From contig JAOBSW010000555.1 of assembly GCA_026214975.1 (NCBI GenBank), positions 124,001-188,000 on the forward strand: a stretch of DNA of 64,000 bases, read 5' to 3'. The position numbers and the translations under genes were made by a program. This DNA comes from Gentiana macrophylla. Its lineage: Eukaryota; Streptophyta; Magnoliopsida; Gentianales; Gentianaceae. Shown here one piece after another: positions 1 through 9,321 of the stretch. Each line of letters begins with the position of its first letter. The first letter of the stretch is position 1. The notes under the pieces are model-generated. The model ran no database searches, was not told the origin of the DNA, and saw only the letters and a list, made by a program, of their open reading frames with translations.

Positions 1-775
1 TTGAATCTTGGAATCTTGATATGTTACGAGAGTAAATATTAGTTTCTTGGATTAGGAAAAGCCCGGCGATGATTATATGGTTTTAAAGATACAATCTTTT
101 CATTGATAAAGGATTTTTATCATGTTTATGAATTTGATCTTGTATGCTTATTCATGTATTTTTCCGGAAATAATATCTCGAAGGAGTGAATGGCCGTAGG
201 ATTGCATGAGAAACTTCATTCGATTAATTGATGACAAAAAAAGTATTAATTAATCGATAACCTAGAAACCAAGATCAAATCTTTAGGATTTCTTCAATGA
301 GAATTAGGTTATACCTAAAGTGGCCCATAATTATGGTAATTCAATGCATCTAATTTTATTCTTCATTGTAGGAAACTAAATGTAGGATAAAACTAGGTAA
401 AATCACGATAATAGTTCGAAAGAATGTTTACGTGTAATATTTGATAATTGGTCTTCATAAATGGAATATTCATATTGATAGAAAGATTGTTGAAATTCTA
501 TGTAAACAACGCCGTGGTGGATCCGAAATCCAAGAAATGCCTCTAAACCTTGAATCCTATTACCTAAATCTTGAAGTTCTTGGCTATTAATTAGATTTTC
601 TTTATTTTCTTTAATTTTAGGATTTTTAGATAAAAACCTCCAAAAATTTGATTTGTCTAGCTAATATAAATCGGGAATTGTTTGGTGATTGACTATAAGT
701 CCCTGTGGGATCGACATCCTAAGTACTACTCGATAAGCCGTGCGCTTGCGGTAGGATTTAGTGATTATCTATTGA
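1..775 (+). repeat. 3' part of an Athila/Tat-type LTR, truncated by the window edge
   Basis: This stretch has no coding potential. It ends in the way plant Ty3/gypsy LTRs end: a U5-like block around 695-770 (ccctgtgggatcgacatcc) and then a degenerate primer-binding site (gttgccggggatcg, 789-802) matching the end of the tRNA-Asp PBS. It is therefore read as the 3' portion of a plus-strand LTR whose start lies left of the window. Its PBS is fused head-to-head to the minus-strand integrase of E1. The family assignment is inferred from the PBS and the neighbours. Confidence 0.55.
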
Positions 776-1255
776 AAATGGTGGGTGTTGCCGGGGATCG
801 TTGGTGGGTGTTGCAATAGCCTCAACCCACTTAGATACGTAATCAACCGCAAGAAGAATGTATTTGTTCCCGAATGATGAAGTAAACGGGCCCATAAAGT
901 CTACACCCCACACATCGAAGATCTCAACCTCCAATATGTTGTTGAGGGGCATTTCATTCCTTCGTGATATATTTCCCGTTCTTTGGCATCTATCACAACT
1001 CAAGACAAACTTCCGGGTATCTTTAAACAAACTGGGCCAATAGAATCCGCATTGAAGAACCTTAGCTGCTGTTTTGGAGGTGCTAGCATGTCCGCCATAT
1101 GATGACGAATGACAATGGTGTAGAATATCTGCAACCTCCTCTTGTGGTACACATCTTCTGAATATGCCATCTACACACTTTCTGTAGAGCATTGGTTCAT
1201 CCCAATAGAAATACTTCAAGTGCGCAAAGAATTTCTTCTTTTGTTGATGACTCAA
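758..1255 (-). pseudogene. pol: E1 integrase, N-terminal part only
   Basis: This fragment would catalyse strand transfer of the cDNA into host DNA. It contains the HHCC zinc-binding region ([11 protein letters not shown] near residues 46-56, CDRCQ near 88-92) and the first catalytic aspartate in the block [12 protein letters not shown], followed by [10 protein letters not shown]. The second catalytic Asp and the Glu are absent because the reading frame runs out of element sequence at about 800, into a PBS/LTR. The last residues are read from the junction and are not integrase. It is a dead fragment; the family call is secure. Confidence 0.85.
781..815. other. Templated-looking junction between LTR/PBS and E1 integrase
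   Basis: The 11-bp word ggtgggtgttg occurs at 781-791 and again at 803-813. The second copy is native integrase coding sequence (minus strand, the ATPTND stretch). The first copy replaces the left half of the expected tRNA-Asp PBS. Between them lies the PBS remnant ccggggatcg. This is a breakpoint with a copied patch, not a gene. Confidence 0.6.
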
Positions 1256-1400
1256 TTCGGTGGTAGAATTCCACTAACCAAGTAGTTCACGTAATCGCAT
1301 ACCACGGTGCGCCTTGTATAGAAGCGGCTAAAAGATGTTCATCCTGGGAACGAATCGCCTATGGCCAACTCATCTTTGCCGTCTTGCTCACCTTCTTGTC

Positions 1401-1652
1401 TCAACCTTGACGGGTGATCCGCCACGACGTTCTCGCACCTTTCTTATCTCGGATCTCAAGGTCAAACTCTTGAAGTAACAAAATCCATCTAATCAATCTA
1501 GGCTTCGCGTCTTTCTTGCTCAATAAATACCGAATAGCGTGATCGGTATAAACAATTACCTTGGAACCCACGAGATATGATCTGAATTTCTCAAATGCAA
1601 AGACAATCGCTAATAGCTCTTTTTCTCGTCGTAGCATAGTTGACACGTGCAT
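1401..1652 (-). pseudogene. pol: E1 RNase H fragment
   Basis: The fragment matches the C-terminal half of Ty3/gypsy RNase [19 protein letters not shown], then the TDH motif with [16 protein letters not shown], then [15 protein letters not shown]. RNase H degrades the RNA template during reverse transcription. The frame breaks just before the usual VADHLSR end block and again between this fragment and the upstream RT. The upstream part of the domain, with its DAS block, continues in another frame around 1700-1760. Confidence 0.8.
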
Positions 1653-1699
1653 CGTCAGGGTTCTACTTGCATAGTATATGGCATAAGCTTTATTGTCTT

Positions 1700-2600
1700 T
1701 TATTGACCTAAAACCGCCCCAACCGCATAATCACTAACATCGCACATGATTTCAAATGGTAGGTTCCAATCCGGTGCTTGCATGATTGGGGCTGAAATTA
1801 ATGCCTCCTTTAACTTTGTTAAAAGCCTCAAGACAATCTGCATCAAAGTTAAAAGCCACATCTTTTGCAAAAGGTTAGTCAAAGGCTTAGATATTTTAGA
1901 AAAATCTTTAATGAAACGACGGTAAAAGCTTGCATGACCTAGAAAGCTGCACTCCTTAACCGAGTTAGGTGGCGGCAACTTCTCAATCACTTCTATCTTA
2001 GCCTTGTCTACCTCAATACCTCTTTCGGACACTAAATGTCCCAAAACAATTCCCTCTCGCACCATAAAATGGCACTTCTCCCAATTCAAGACCAGATCAA
2101 CATCAGCACACCTTTGTAGTACTTTAGATAATTTATTCAAACATGAATCATATGAAGTGCCATACACAGAGAAGTCATCCATAAAAACTTCCATGATATT
2201 CTCAATGTAATCAGAAAATATAGACATCATAGCACGTTGAAAGGTAGCGGGGGCATTGCAAAGACCAAAAGGCATGCGTCTATAGGCAAAAGTGCCATAA
2301 GGGCATGTAAAGGTCGTTTTCTCTTGGTCGCTTGGATGTATGGGAATCTGAAACAAACCCGAATAGCCGTCCAAGTAACAGAAGAATGAGTGCTTTGCTA
2401 ACCTCTCTAGCATTTGATCGATGAATGGGAGCGGGAAATGATCCTTACGGGTCGCCTTATTTAGTTTTCTATAATCAATACACATGCGCCAACCCGTCAC
2501 CAACCTTGAAGGATTAATTCATCATTATCATTCTTTATTACCGTGAACCCTCCTTCTTAGGTACAACCTGAGTGGGGCTAACCCATTCTTTGTCCGGAGA
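1700..2600 (-). pseudogene. pol: E1 reverse transcriptase
   Basis: The 267-codon open stretch 1700-2503 covers most of the RT palm: CIDYRKLNKATRKDHFPLPF, DGYSGLFQIPI, the MPFGLCNAPATFQ block, and the catalytic FMDDFSVYG motif (the Y/FxDD box with both aspartates present). The thumb follows (LGHLVSERGIEVDKAKIEVI, FLGHASFYRRFIKDFSKI). The N-terminal RT motifs (LNP, VSPTQVVPKKGG) are visible in other frames up to about 2760, so the frame is shifted at about 2505. It would copy element RNA into cDNA. It is the best-preserved domain of E1 but not part of a continuous pol. Confidence 0.85.
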
Positions 2601-2757
2601 TAGGGTATATTATACCCGCAGCTAGAAGCTTCAGTACTTCTTTCTTCCCCACCTCCTTCAAAGTAGGATTCAAGCGTCTTTGACCTTCAATAGAAGGCTT
2701 ATAATCATCCTCAAGCAAAATTCTATGCATGCATATGGAGGGTGGATTCCTTTGATG

Positions 2758-3216
2758 TCATCGATGGTATATCCTATCACTTTTATGGTACCGTCTAAGT
2801 AAAGAAAGTAACTGTTTAGTTTCTTCCTCATTTAGACTAGCACTTACAATGACTGGATATGTAGAATTTGTTCCAAGAAACTCATACCTTAAGTTCGGCG
2901 GGAGTGGTTTTAATTCTACCTTTGGGGCCTTATCCTCATCCCAAGATTGGGCATCAACTTGAGCATCAAATTTCTCTCTTTCATAGTCAAAAGGTGGAAG
3001 AACATCGTTCTTCTCATCTTGGCCCTCAGTGGCCTTATCATCAATTTCTCCGCCCTCTTGCTCATCCTCACTTGGTATCTCCTCTTCCACGGGGTCAGTT
3101 GAACCCTCTTTAATGGCATTTTCCAATAATTGTTCCTCAGAATCGATCCGACAACAAACATTCTCAACGAGAAAAGCAAGTGAGAGCATTCGGTAAACTA
3201 AATTCAACGTTATCAT
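2758..3216 (-). pseudogene. pol: E1 acidic linker between protease and RT
   Basis: This is an open stretch of 152 codons, strongly acidic in its middle (EEEIPSEDEQEGGEID and similar), ending with LKPLPPNLRYEFLGTN and ETKQLLSLLRRY. Those last two blocks are the usual Athila pol segment just before RT. The acidic region is the normal low-conservation linker between protease and polymerase and I assign it no activity of its own. Its first residues come from a shifted frame of the protease end. Confidence 0.7.
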
Positions 3217-3734
3217 CTCCTACGCCAAAGTAAGCTTTCCATTCTTGACATCAATAGTAGCCCCAAAGAAAGGGCAAGGAATGGTCTACCAAGAATAATG
3301 GGGATATGGATATCCTCATCCATTTCAAGAACTACGAAATCCACTGGTATATAAAACTTGCCAACTTTAACGGGAACATCTTCTAAGATACCCACCGGAT
3401 ATTTGACGGAGCGATCAGCCAATTGCAAAGAGATATTTGTGGGCTTCAACTCACCAAGATCATGTTTCTTATACATAGAGTGGGGCATCAAACTTACACT
3501 AGCTCCAAGGTCACACAGAGCCTTATCTATAGCCATATTGCCAATTACACATGGAATGGAGAAACTACCCGGATCCTTAAGCTTTGGAGGTAGTTTATTT
3601 TGGATGATTGCACTACACTCCTGGGTCAAAGCTACGATCTCATGGTCTTCTAGCTTCCTTTTATTGGATAGAATCTCTTTCGGAAACTTAGCATATGTGG
3701 GCATTTGTGTAAGGCGTGCCCGTGAATGGGACAT
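3213..3734 (-). pseudogene. pol: E1 retropepsin-like aspartic protease
   Basis: This is the protease that would cut the Gag-Pol precursor. The active-site block CDLGASVSLMP has the catalytic Asp and Gly, followed by LQLADRSVKYPVGILEDVPVKV and FVVLEMDEDIHIPIILGRPFLA, the flap and second-half motifs of Athila-type retropepsins. After GRPFLA the frame slips, so the C-terminal beta strand is read out of frame. The beginning overlaps the gag C-terminus in a shifted frame near 3713-3734. Confidence 0.85.
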
Positions 3735-4363
3735 TAATATAAAGCTTCTTTAGAACCTCCAAGAATTTCCCAAATTGCTTATCAAGCTTTGATTTGGCCA
3801 ATCTTTGTGGGAAAGGCACTGGTGGCTGATAAGGTGGCGGGGGAATATATTTAGGCACTGGTTCTGTCTCCTTGTCTTTGGTGGCCTCTACCATAGGCTC
3901 GTCTATCCCACCTTTCTCTACCTCTCCCTCATTGATCTCACTATTCATCACCTTAGGGTCTTCCAACTCTTTTCCACTCCTCAACTTGACGGCCTGACAA
4001 TGCTCCCTAGGATTAAGTTCGGGTTTTCCTGGCAGTATTCCGGGAGCACTAGAGGAAGCAGCTGCTTGTTGAGCAATTTGGTTCTCTAGCATCTTATTGT
4101 GTGCAGCCAAGCTATCAACCTTAGTTGTTAGAGCCTTAATCATCAATTGGTTCTCCTCATTTTGCTTGGTTTGGTTTGCCATGAGGGTTTCAATCAAGAT
4201 TTCGAGATTAGATTTTTGAGGAGATGGGTTGGGTGCCTTAGGTTGGAAGCCCGGAGGGTACTGCGATGTTGCATTCTGGTTGTTTCTATATGCGAGGTTT
4301 GGGTGATTTCTCCAACCAAGGTTGTAGGTATTCGAGAAGGGATCATTGACAGGCCATTGGTTG
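3713..4363 (-). pseudogene. gag: E1 gag, C-terminal part (downstream of the E2 insertion)
   Basis: On the minus strand this resumes the Athila gag after E2 with a segment reading SNTYNLGWRNHPNLAYRNNQ (about 4340-4281), then a coiled-coil-like stretch (TKVDSLAAHNKMLENQIAQQ), then the Athila block AVKLRSGKELEDPK and a proline-rich stretch PPPPYQPPVPFPQRLAKSK. These follow the zinc knuckle in this lineage. The frame fails at about 3713, before the protease. Gag forms the particle that packages element RNA. Confidence 0.8.
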
Positions 4364-4855
4364 TGATATCATTCGATTTACAGGATCTAGATTAAAGCTT
4401 CAACCTTTCAACGATTCAGCACTCAACTTCTAGGGTTCATTCGAATTTTAGGGCTAGGGTTTATCTACGAGCAGATTGCAAGGATTATTTGGAACACACA
4501 AAACGAATAAACAACGATAACCAATCTCTGATTATCGTCTCGTGATAATCCTATCTCAGGAGAACCACCCAACTATTCCGTCTCAGAATAATTGAAGAAA
4601 CCCAATCACTGGAAGTTTCTGAATAAAATTCAATTTATGATTCCAAAATAATCTGTCTTCTCAATTCGTCCAACACACAATAAATAGGAACAAAAGACAC
4701 GCCCTAGATGCTATTGGCGCCAACATGGGCCTACAAAGCCTTATTATGATTCTAACTTAATTAAAAATAAAGCCCAACTAAATAACATAATTAAAAGTCC
4801 ATAAAACAAACTGAATTTAATAAGCATAGGCGTCCCACACTTGGGCTTCAGCTCA
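4364..4855 (-). repeat. E2 3' LTR / 3' untranslated region
   Basis: This is an AT-rich, non-coding stretch directly downstream (minus strand) of the E2 integrase end. Its outer edge starts with TG at 4364, as an LTR terminus should, and E1 gag sequence continues immediately outside. No 5' partner LTR is left in the window, so the exact length of the LTR cannot be set by comparison. E6 has a non-coding block in the corresponding place (about 62000-62519). Confidence 0.55.
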
Positions 4856-5419
4856 TCAAGCCCAATCAGCAATGAATAGGCTTAAGGTAGTCGGATCATC
4901 AATCCTTAAAGCCTCATTCTCCTTTCCAACATCTTCGACCAGCTTTGCATAAGCTTCTCGAGCCTTCTTCTCTTGAAAACGTGTAATAGGCCCATCTCGA
5001 ACAATAATACGATCTTGAACATGGTGAATACGTGGATCGGTCATCGTGGAGTGCATCATTCCCTCCGGTTCGGAAGGATCTGACCTCAGATCATAATGAG
5101 GATCATCAAATGGCGACAAGTCCTTAACGTTGATGGTTGAAGACATAGTCCAATCCGGTGGCAAATCAATGACATAGGCATTGTCATTCACCTTGCGTAG
5201 GACTTGAAATGGTCCATCACCGCGGTAATTCAGCTTGCTCTTGCGTTGATGTGGAAAACGCTCCTTGCGTAGGTACAGCCACACCCAATCTCCCGGCTTG
5301 AAGATCATCTCTTTGCGCCCTTTATTCGCCTGTTTAAGATACCTCGCCGTAGCTTTTTCAACCTCCAAACGAGCTTTAGTATGCAATTCACGAACTAGTG
5401 CAGCTTTGTCTTCCGGCAT
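4856..5419 (-). pseudogene. pol: E2 integrase C-terminal domain
   Basis: The 187-codon fragment begins just after a frameshift (near 5405) that separates it from the integrase core. It contains ATARYLKQANKGRKEM, the GDWVWLYLRKERFP block, RRGDGPFQVL-type strand residues and the NVKDLSPFDD end typical of chromovirus integrases. The tail IIVRDGPITRFQEKKAREAY is a basic C-terminal motif also found, slightly changed, in E6. The C-terminal integrase domain binds DNA and in chromoviruses can direct target choice. No classical chromodomain is evident. Confidence 0.8.
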
Positions 5420-6165
5420 CCAAGCTCACATGTGTACCTGTAGGAAGAGGAACAAATTCGAAAGGAACAGAGGGTAGAAAACCATAAACAAGTTCAAATG
5501 GTGCAGCCTTAGTAGATGAGTGAGGAGCACGATTATAAGCAAACTCAACAAATGGAAGACACTTCTCCCACGTCCTAAGGTTCTTACCCACCACAGTTCT
5601 AAGTAACTGCCCTAAGGTACGGTTTGTAACCTCTGTTTGACCATCAGTTTGGGGGTGAAAAGAAGTGGAATATAATAAGGATGTACCTAGTTTGTTCCAT
5701 AGCACTCTCCAAAAATGGCTAATGAACTTGGTATCACGATCACTAACAATGGATCTAGGCACACCATGCAAACGTATGATTTCCTTAAAGAATAAATCAG
5801 CGATAGCAGATGCATCATTCGTCTTATTACATGCAATGAAATGTGCCATCTTAGACATTCTATCGACAACCACAAAAATTGAATCATGACCATTCCGAGT
5901 GCGTGGTAAACCTAAGACAAAGTCCATGGAAAGATCAGTCCAAGGTGAAGTGGGAATAGGAAGTGGTGTGTATAACCCATGTGGTTGTGACCTAGCCTTA
6001 GCATGCTTGCAAACTAAACACAAAGAACAACAGTTAACCACATCAGATCGCATCTTAGGCCAATAAAAATGTTGCTTAAGCATGTCTAAGGTCTTATCTA
6101 CCCCAAAATGTCCCATCAAACCTCCCCCATGGGTTTCCTTGACAAACAATTCAAGACCACTACAA
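5388..6165 (-). pseudogene. pol: E2 integrase zinc-binding and catalytic core
   Basis: The integrase starts around [18 protein letters not shown], has the HHCC ligands (H..H then [11 protein letters not shown]), and all three catalytic positions can be pointed to: Asp in [12 protein letters not shown], Asp in [12 protein letters not shown], and Glu in [13 protein letters not shown]. The core reads through to [15 protein letters not shown], then shifts frame near 5405. The open frame extends upstream to 6353 only because scrambled gag filler happens to stay open. This is the only integrase core in the window with all three acidic residues. Confidence 0.85.
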
Positions 6166-6332
6166 ACCGGCCAAGTACGCATTCTGGAGCGGTATGTCCA
6201 ATCACACCACAAACCGGCCAAGTACGCATTCTCTTGCGTCTTATTTTTGAAAGTGTTGTACGCATTAACCTGCTCATGGGATTGGGTAAGCAGTTGACAT
6301 TCTGGAGCGGTATGTCCAATCACACCACAAAC
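6162..6332. repeat. Scar with two interleaved direct repeats between E1 gag and E2 integrase
   Basis: A 24-bp word occurs at 6162-6185 and 6209-6232 (centre accggccaagtacgcattct). A 35-bp word occurs at 6180-6214 and 6298-6332 (centre ggagcggtatgtccaatcac). The copy at 6298-6332 is the genuine E1 zinc-knuckle coding sequence (minus strand [11 protein letters not shown]); the copy at 6180-6214 is an insertion. The arrangement looks like filler copied from both sides of a break. Confidence 0.8.
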
Positions 6333-7181
6333 TTCACGGTGGTACTTCTGCATAGCTCAAAGCACTCACATTCATTTTATCAAATTTAGAGCTAAGAGCA
6401 TCTACTTTAGCAAGTAGAAAGAAGGGTCAAAGTGTCTACCTCATACTTACCTGCCTCCTTTTTTGAAGTGTTGGGCATTTTGTTTCCAGACCACATGGAG
6501 CTGTTTGTTGCCATATCTTCAATCAGATTGTATGCATCATCAGGATATTTGTTATGAAGCGCACCTCCTGCCGCAACATCTATATCCATTCGATCTCTAT
6601 AATGCAACCCATTGTAGAAGGTCTGCACTAATTGCCATTTCTCCAACCCGTGGTGGTGAGGAGTTTCTCAAAGATTTCTTTAAACCTCTCCCAAGCTTCA
6701 TAAAGGGATTCATTTGATTGTGTGAAGCTTGTAATCTGATTCCGCAACTGAACTGTCTTAGAGGGAGGGAAATACTTGGCTAAAAACGCTTGAGAGAGTT
6801 GATCCCAAGTAGTCACTGTGCCTGGTGGTATGGAGTGGTACCAGGCTCTTGCCTTATCTCTCAGGGAAAACTTGAACAACATGGTTCTGATCTGATCTGA
6901 AGTGATGTTGTTCACTTTGAGGGTATCACAATATTCGAGGAAGACCTTTAGATGCAGATTAGGGTCCTCTGTAGGCGACCCCCCAAATGAATTTTCTTTG
7001 AACCATCCGAATAAGAGCGGGTTTCAGCTTCAAAGTTGTTTGCAGATATAGTAGGTTGCACAACCCCTGACTGTAAACCTTGTGCAGTAGGCACTGAGTA
7101 ATCCTTCAAGGTCCTATTATTGTTCTCAGCCATCTCTGTTTGAGACTTAGTTTCTTCTTGCTCGCCTTCAAGCTTAAACAA
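6333..7181 (-). pseudogene. gag: E1 gag, N-terminal part
   Basis: Three frames together give an Athila-type Gag. The first is an N-terminal piece (7181-6948) with MAENNNRTLKDYSVPTAQG. The second is the retrotransposon gag core 6915-6628 (RTMLFKFSLRDKARAWYHS, PGTVTTWDQLSQAFLAKYF, SLYEAWERFKEIF). The third is a C-terminal piece 6646-6407 (TFYNGLHYRDRMDIDVAAGG, EDMATNSSMW). The zinc knuckle follows at about 6340-6298, with its first cysteine codon destroyed by a one-base loss. The most likely start is the MAENN methionine near 7133. At least three frameshifts make it non-functional. Confidence 0.85.
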
Positions 7182-7375
7182 TCTTCATCATCTCGTGAAA
7201 AGTTCTCTCGATTTCAGGATCTAACTCAAAGAGATTGTCAGAATTTCGAGATTTTTGCATAAACAAGAGGAAAAGACAACCAAAGAAGGACAACACAATC
7301 ACCCACTAAAACAAAGAAAACAAGGAAAAAGTCTAGTCTAATTAATCAAAAACGAGTTCGATGTTGACACCGAAG
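7182..7375 (-). other. E1 5' leader between PBS and gag
   Basis: A non-coding leader of about 190 bp lies between the minus-strand tRNA-Asp PBS and the gag start. I see no ORF or structured motif in it. It would be the 5' untranslated region of the E1 genomic RNA. Confidence 0.6.
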
Positions 7376-7393
7376 TCCCCGGCAACGGCGCCA
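7376..7393 (-). promoter_or_regulatory. E1 primer-binding site, tRNA-Asp type
   Basis: On the minus strand this reads tggcgccgttgccgggga, complementary to the 3' end of plant tRNA-Asp(GTC). It is the site where minus-strand cDNA synthesis would start. Two bases beyond it, at 7396, a TG marks the inner edge of the remaining 5' LTR stub. Confidence 0.85.
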
Positions 7394-7395
7394 GA

Positions 7396-7452
7396 TGCCG
7401 ACTAAGACTCTAAACAGACAACTGAAACAAAATACTTTCTATTAACGCTCCA
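7396..7452 (-). repeat. Stub of the E1 5' LTR
   Basis: About 57 bp starting with TG directly outside the E1 PBS. It ends where a 21-bp word (tggctgatttatgtgttctt, 7453-7472 plus one base) begins that also occurs at 7702-7722 inside the neighbouring LTR. The rest of the E1 LTR has been lost at this breakpoint. Confidence 0.5.
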
Positions 7453-7563
7453 TGGCTGATTTATGTGTTCTTACGTGAGTTAGGGATCTATTTGGATTAC
7501 ATATAAAGTGAGCTAGTTTTGATTGTTTTGTTCGGGACGAACAAAAGTTTAAGTGTGGGGGAG
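7453..7563 (+). promoter_or_regulatory. 3' end of an Athila-type internal region with hairpin and polypurine tract
   Basis: The plus strand has GTTCG-GGA-CGAAC (7530-7542), then aagtgtgggggag (7551-7563). The second element is the polypurine tract from which plus-strand DNA synthesis starts, and the LTR begins right after it with TG at 7565. The perfectly paired hairpin with a GGA loop stands 8 nt before the tract. The same arrangement recurs at 33232, 34286, 59090 and 59978 with different stems. Confidence 0.75.
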
Positions 7564-7564
7564 T

Positions 7565-9297
7565 TGTTTACGACTAATTTTACGGTTTTTATCGAGTTAT
7601 TTCGTAACATTATCTTCCATGTTTTAGTGATTCTTATAGAAAATTACTCGCCAAAAGGATAAATCGAGCAAATGAGTTTTAATGATAATAAATTGCAAAA
7701 GTGGCTGATTTATGTGTTCTTATCGTTGGTTTTATGTTTATTTGGATGTTGTTACACTTTGCAATATTTTGGATATCTTGTAGATGCATATCTTCGGTCT
7801 AAAAGAGGTGTTTAGAGGGTTAGAAGAAGATGCCACAAGTTTACGAGTTCAACGGAGCAAATTTTCCTAAGTACTTAAATCGTTACATATTTTCGATGGA
7901 GATTTGACCCAGCTTAGAGGAATTTTCAGGGGAGGACTACTTCATGAAAACTGTAGATATTTGAAAGAGCTTTCCAACGCACTTTGAATTACGTCAATCG
8001 GACTTCTACAACTCAAATGGTGGTCAAGTGGCTAATCAATTTGGGTAAGTGGAAAATCCCGAAAACGACTCGTAATACGACGGGCTAATCAAAAAGGCGT
8101 TTTGTGAAGAAGAGTCCTTAATGAAAGTTGTAGAGTTTTCCGAGAGATTTTTTATGACATTCGGATCATAATTTTTGGAGGTCTACAACTCAAAATATGA
8201 ATTTTAGAAGTTTGAGTCCAGAGCTGAACTAGCGTTCACAGCAGCAATTTGATACAGAGAGTTCAGCTTGACCTCAAACGAACGTCCATGTAGCGTCCGG
8301 CGCCGACTTGAGCATTAACCGCCTCTCTTTTCTATAAAAGCAGCCCTTGTTCCTACCCTAATTCATCATTCACGCATACACAATTCTAGCCGCACTTTTG
8401 ATACAGAGAAGCAGCCGCATCAATACCAATTAGAAGATGATTTCTTCCAATCCAATGATTATGATCAACATCATGGTTGTTGGCTAAGCACATCGCGGTG
8501 GGACAACGGATGAAACCGATCAACATCAACACCAACTAGAGAGATTTTTGCTACATGTTTAGTGAGTAAAGTTATATTTTTTCATCAATTGGATATTGTT
8601 TTTTATCGTTTACGTTTAATTCGAATCGAGAGATCGATGAAACCATCTTTTATGCTTTGAATTTATATGAAAATATTGTTCAAGTTGTGACCTTTTCAAT
8701 TGATGCGATTGATTATGTTTCAAGAGATTGATCATAGTTAGTTGAGTAGGAGTATTAGAAATAATCTCGTGATCGTGTTTTGCATGTCGTTTTGTTTTAT
8801 TTGAAAAAAAAGCGAAACCCTAGAATTCGTTTAGAAATTTAATCGAATTCGTGATAGATCATTACTAAAAATTATATCTTTAACTTGCCGTCTAGTTGGG
8901 GTTGGGTTGATTGATCGGTGGATTCCGTTGCCTTGCCGTTGCTTTTTAATTATTTGATAAACCAAATAGTTCGTATCAATCGTTGATTGCTAAGTTTAGT
9001 TGTTTTAAGATTATAGTTGTTTTTCTTGTTTTAAGCATAATTTAGGTTCCCGCCATCGTTCATCGCCTTAGTTACTGTTCATCGTATTTCATTGTTCATC
9101 GTGAGTTCTTGTTCATTAATTCATAATTAGTATAAATCTTAGTTTTAGTTAATAGTCGTGACATAATCGATAGAATAATTGTTCCTTGATCCGATAAACA
9201 TTCCACTCCCTTAGGACGACCCGTTAACATCCTATACTACGATCCTTATACTTGGGGTGTTTCGGTTATAAATTGTAAAACTCGTTTTTACCGAACA
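7565..9297 (+). repeat. Athila-type LTR, 1.73 kb, with internal and leader remnants on both sides
   Basis: The LTR starts TGTTTACG after a polypurine tract and ends ...accgaACA before the PBS at 9304. A TATA box (tataaaag, 8333-8340) fixes U3/R. Just upstream are the motifs cgaacgtccatg (8279-8290) and agcgtccgg (8292-8300), members of the GGACG/CGTCC family discussed in the findings. The U5 end shares actacgatccttatacttgg with the LTR at 34319-35859, so the two are related but too different to be a pair from one recent insertion. Confidence 0.75.
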
Positions 9298-9303
9298 AGT
9301 TTT

Positions 9304-9321
9304 TGGCGCCGTTGCCGGGGA
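9304..9321 (+). promoter_or_regulatory. Primer-binding site, tRNA-Asp type, plus strand
   Basis: tggcgccgttgccgggga lies 6 nt after the LTR end at 9297 and matches the tRNA-Asp PBS perfectly. It shows that the LTR before it acted as a 5' LTR. A broken second copy (tttttggcgccgttccc) follows at about 9357-9374. Confidence 0.85.

Larger units (their letters stand above)
4364..6165 (-). mobile_element. E2: 3' part of a chromovirus-type Ty3/gypsy element inside E1 gag
   Basis: E2 consists of an integrase (about 6165-4856) followed on the minus strand by a non-coding LTR-like stretch reaching 4364, where tgatatc starts and E1 gag resumes. Integrase and C-terminus differ clearly from the Athila type: [35 protein letters not shown] and a final DGPITRFQ block. 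Gag, protease, RT and the 5' LTR of E2 are missing; its upstream edge is the scar at 6162-6232. A CRM-like chromovirus is my best lineage guess. Confidence 0.75.
781..7395 (-). mobile_element. E1: degenerate Athila-like Ty3/gypsy element, minus strand
   Basis: Read on the minus strand, the order is tRNA-Asp PBS (7376-7393), gag (7181 to about 3713, interrupted), protease, reverse transcriptase, RNase H, integrase, which is the Ty3/gypsy order. Gag and protease have Athila-lineage character: the protease motif is CDLGASVSLMP and gag carries an RCARAWYHS-like core segment and a CCHC knuckle. The 3' part (integrase core, later ORFs, 3' LTR) is missing beyond the breakpoint near 781-815. On the 5' side only about 57 bp of LTR remain (7396-7452). 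E2 is inserted inside gag. Frameshifts are present in almost every domain. Confidence 0.85.
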
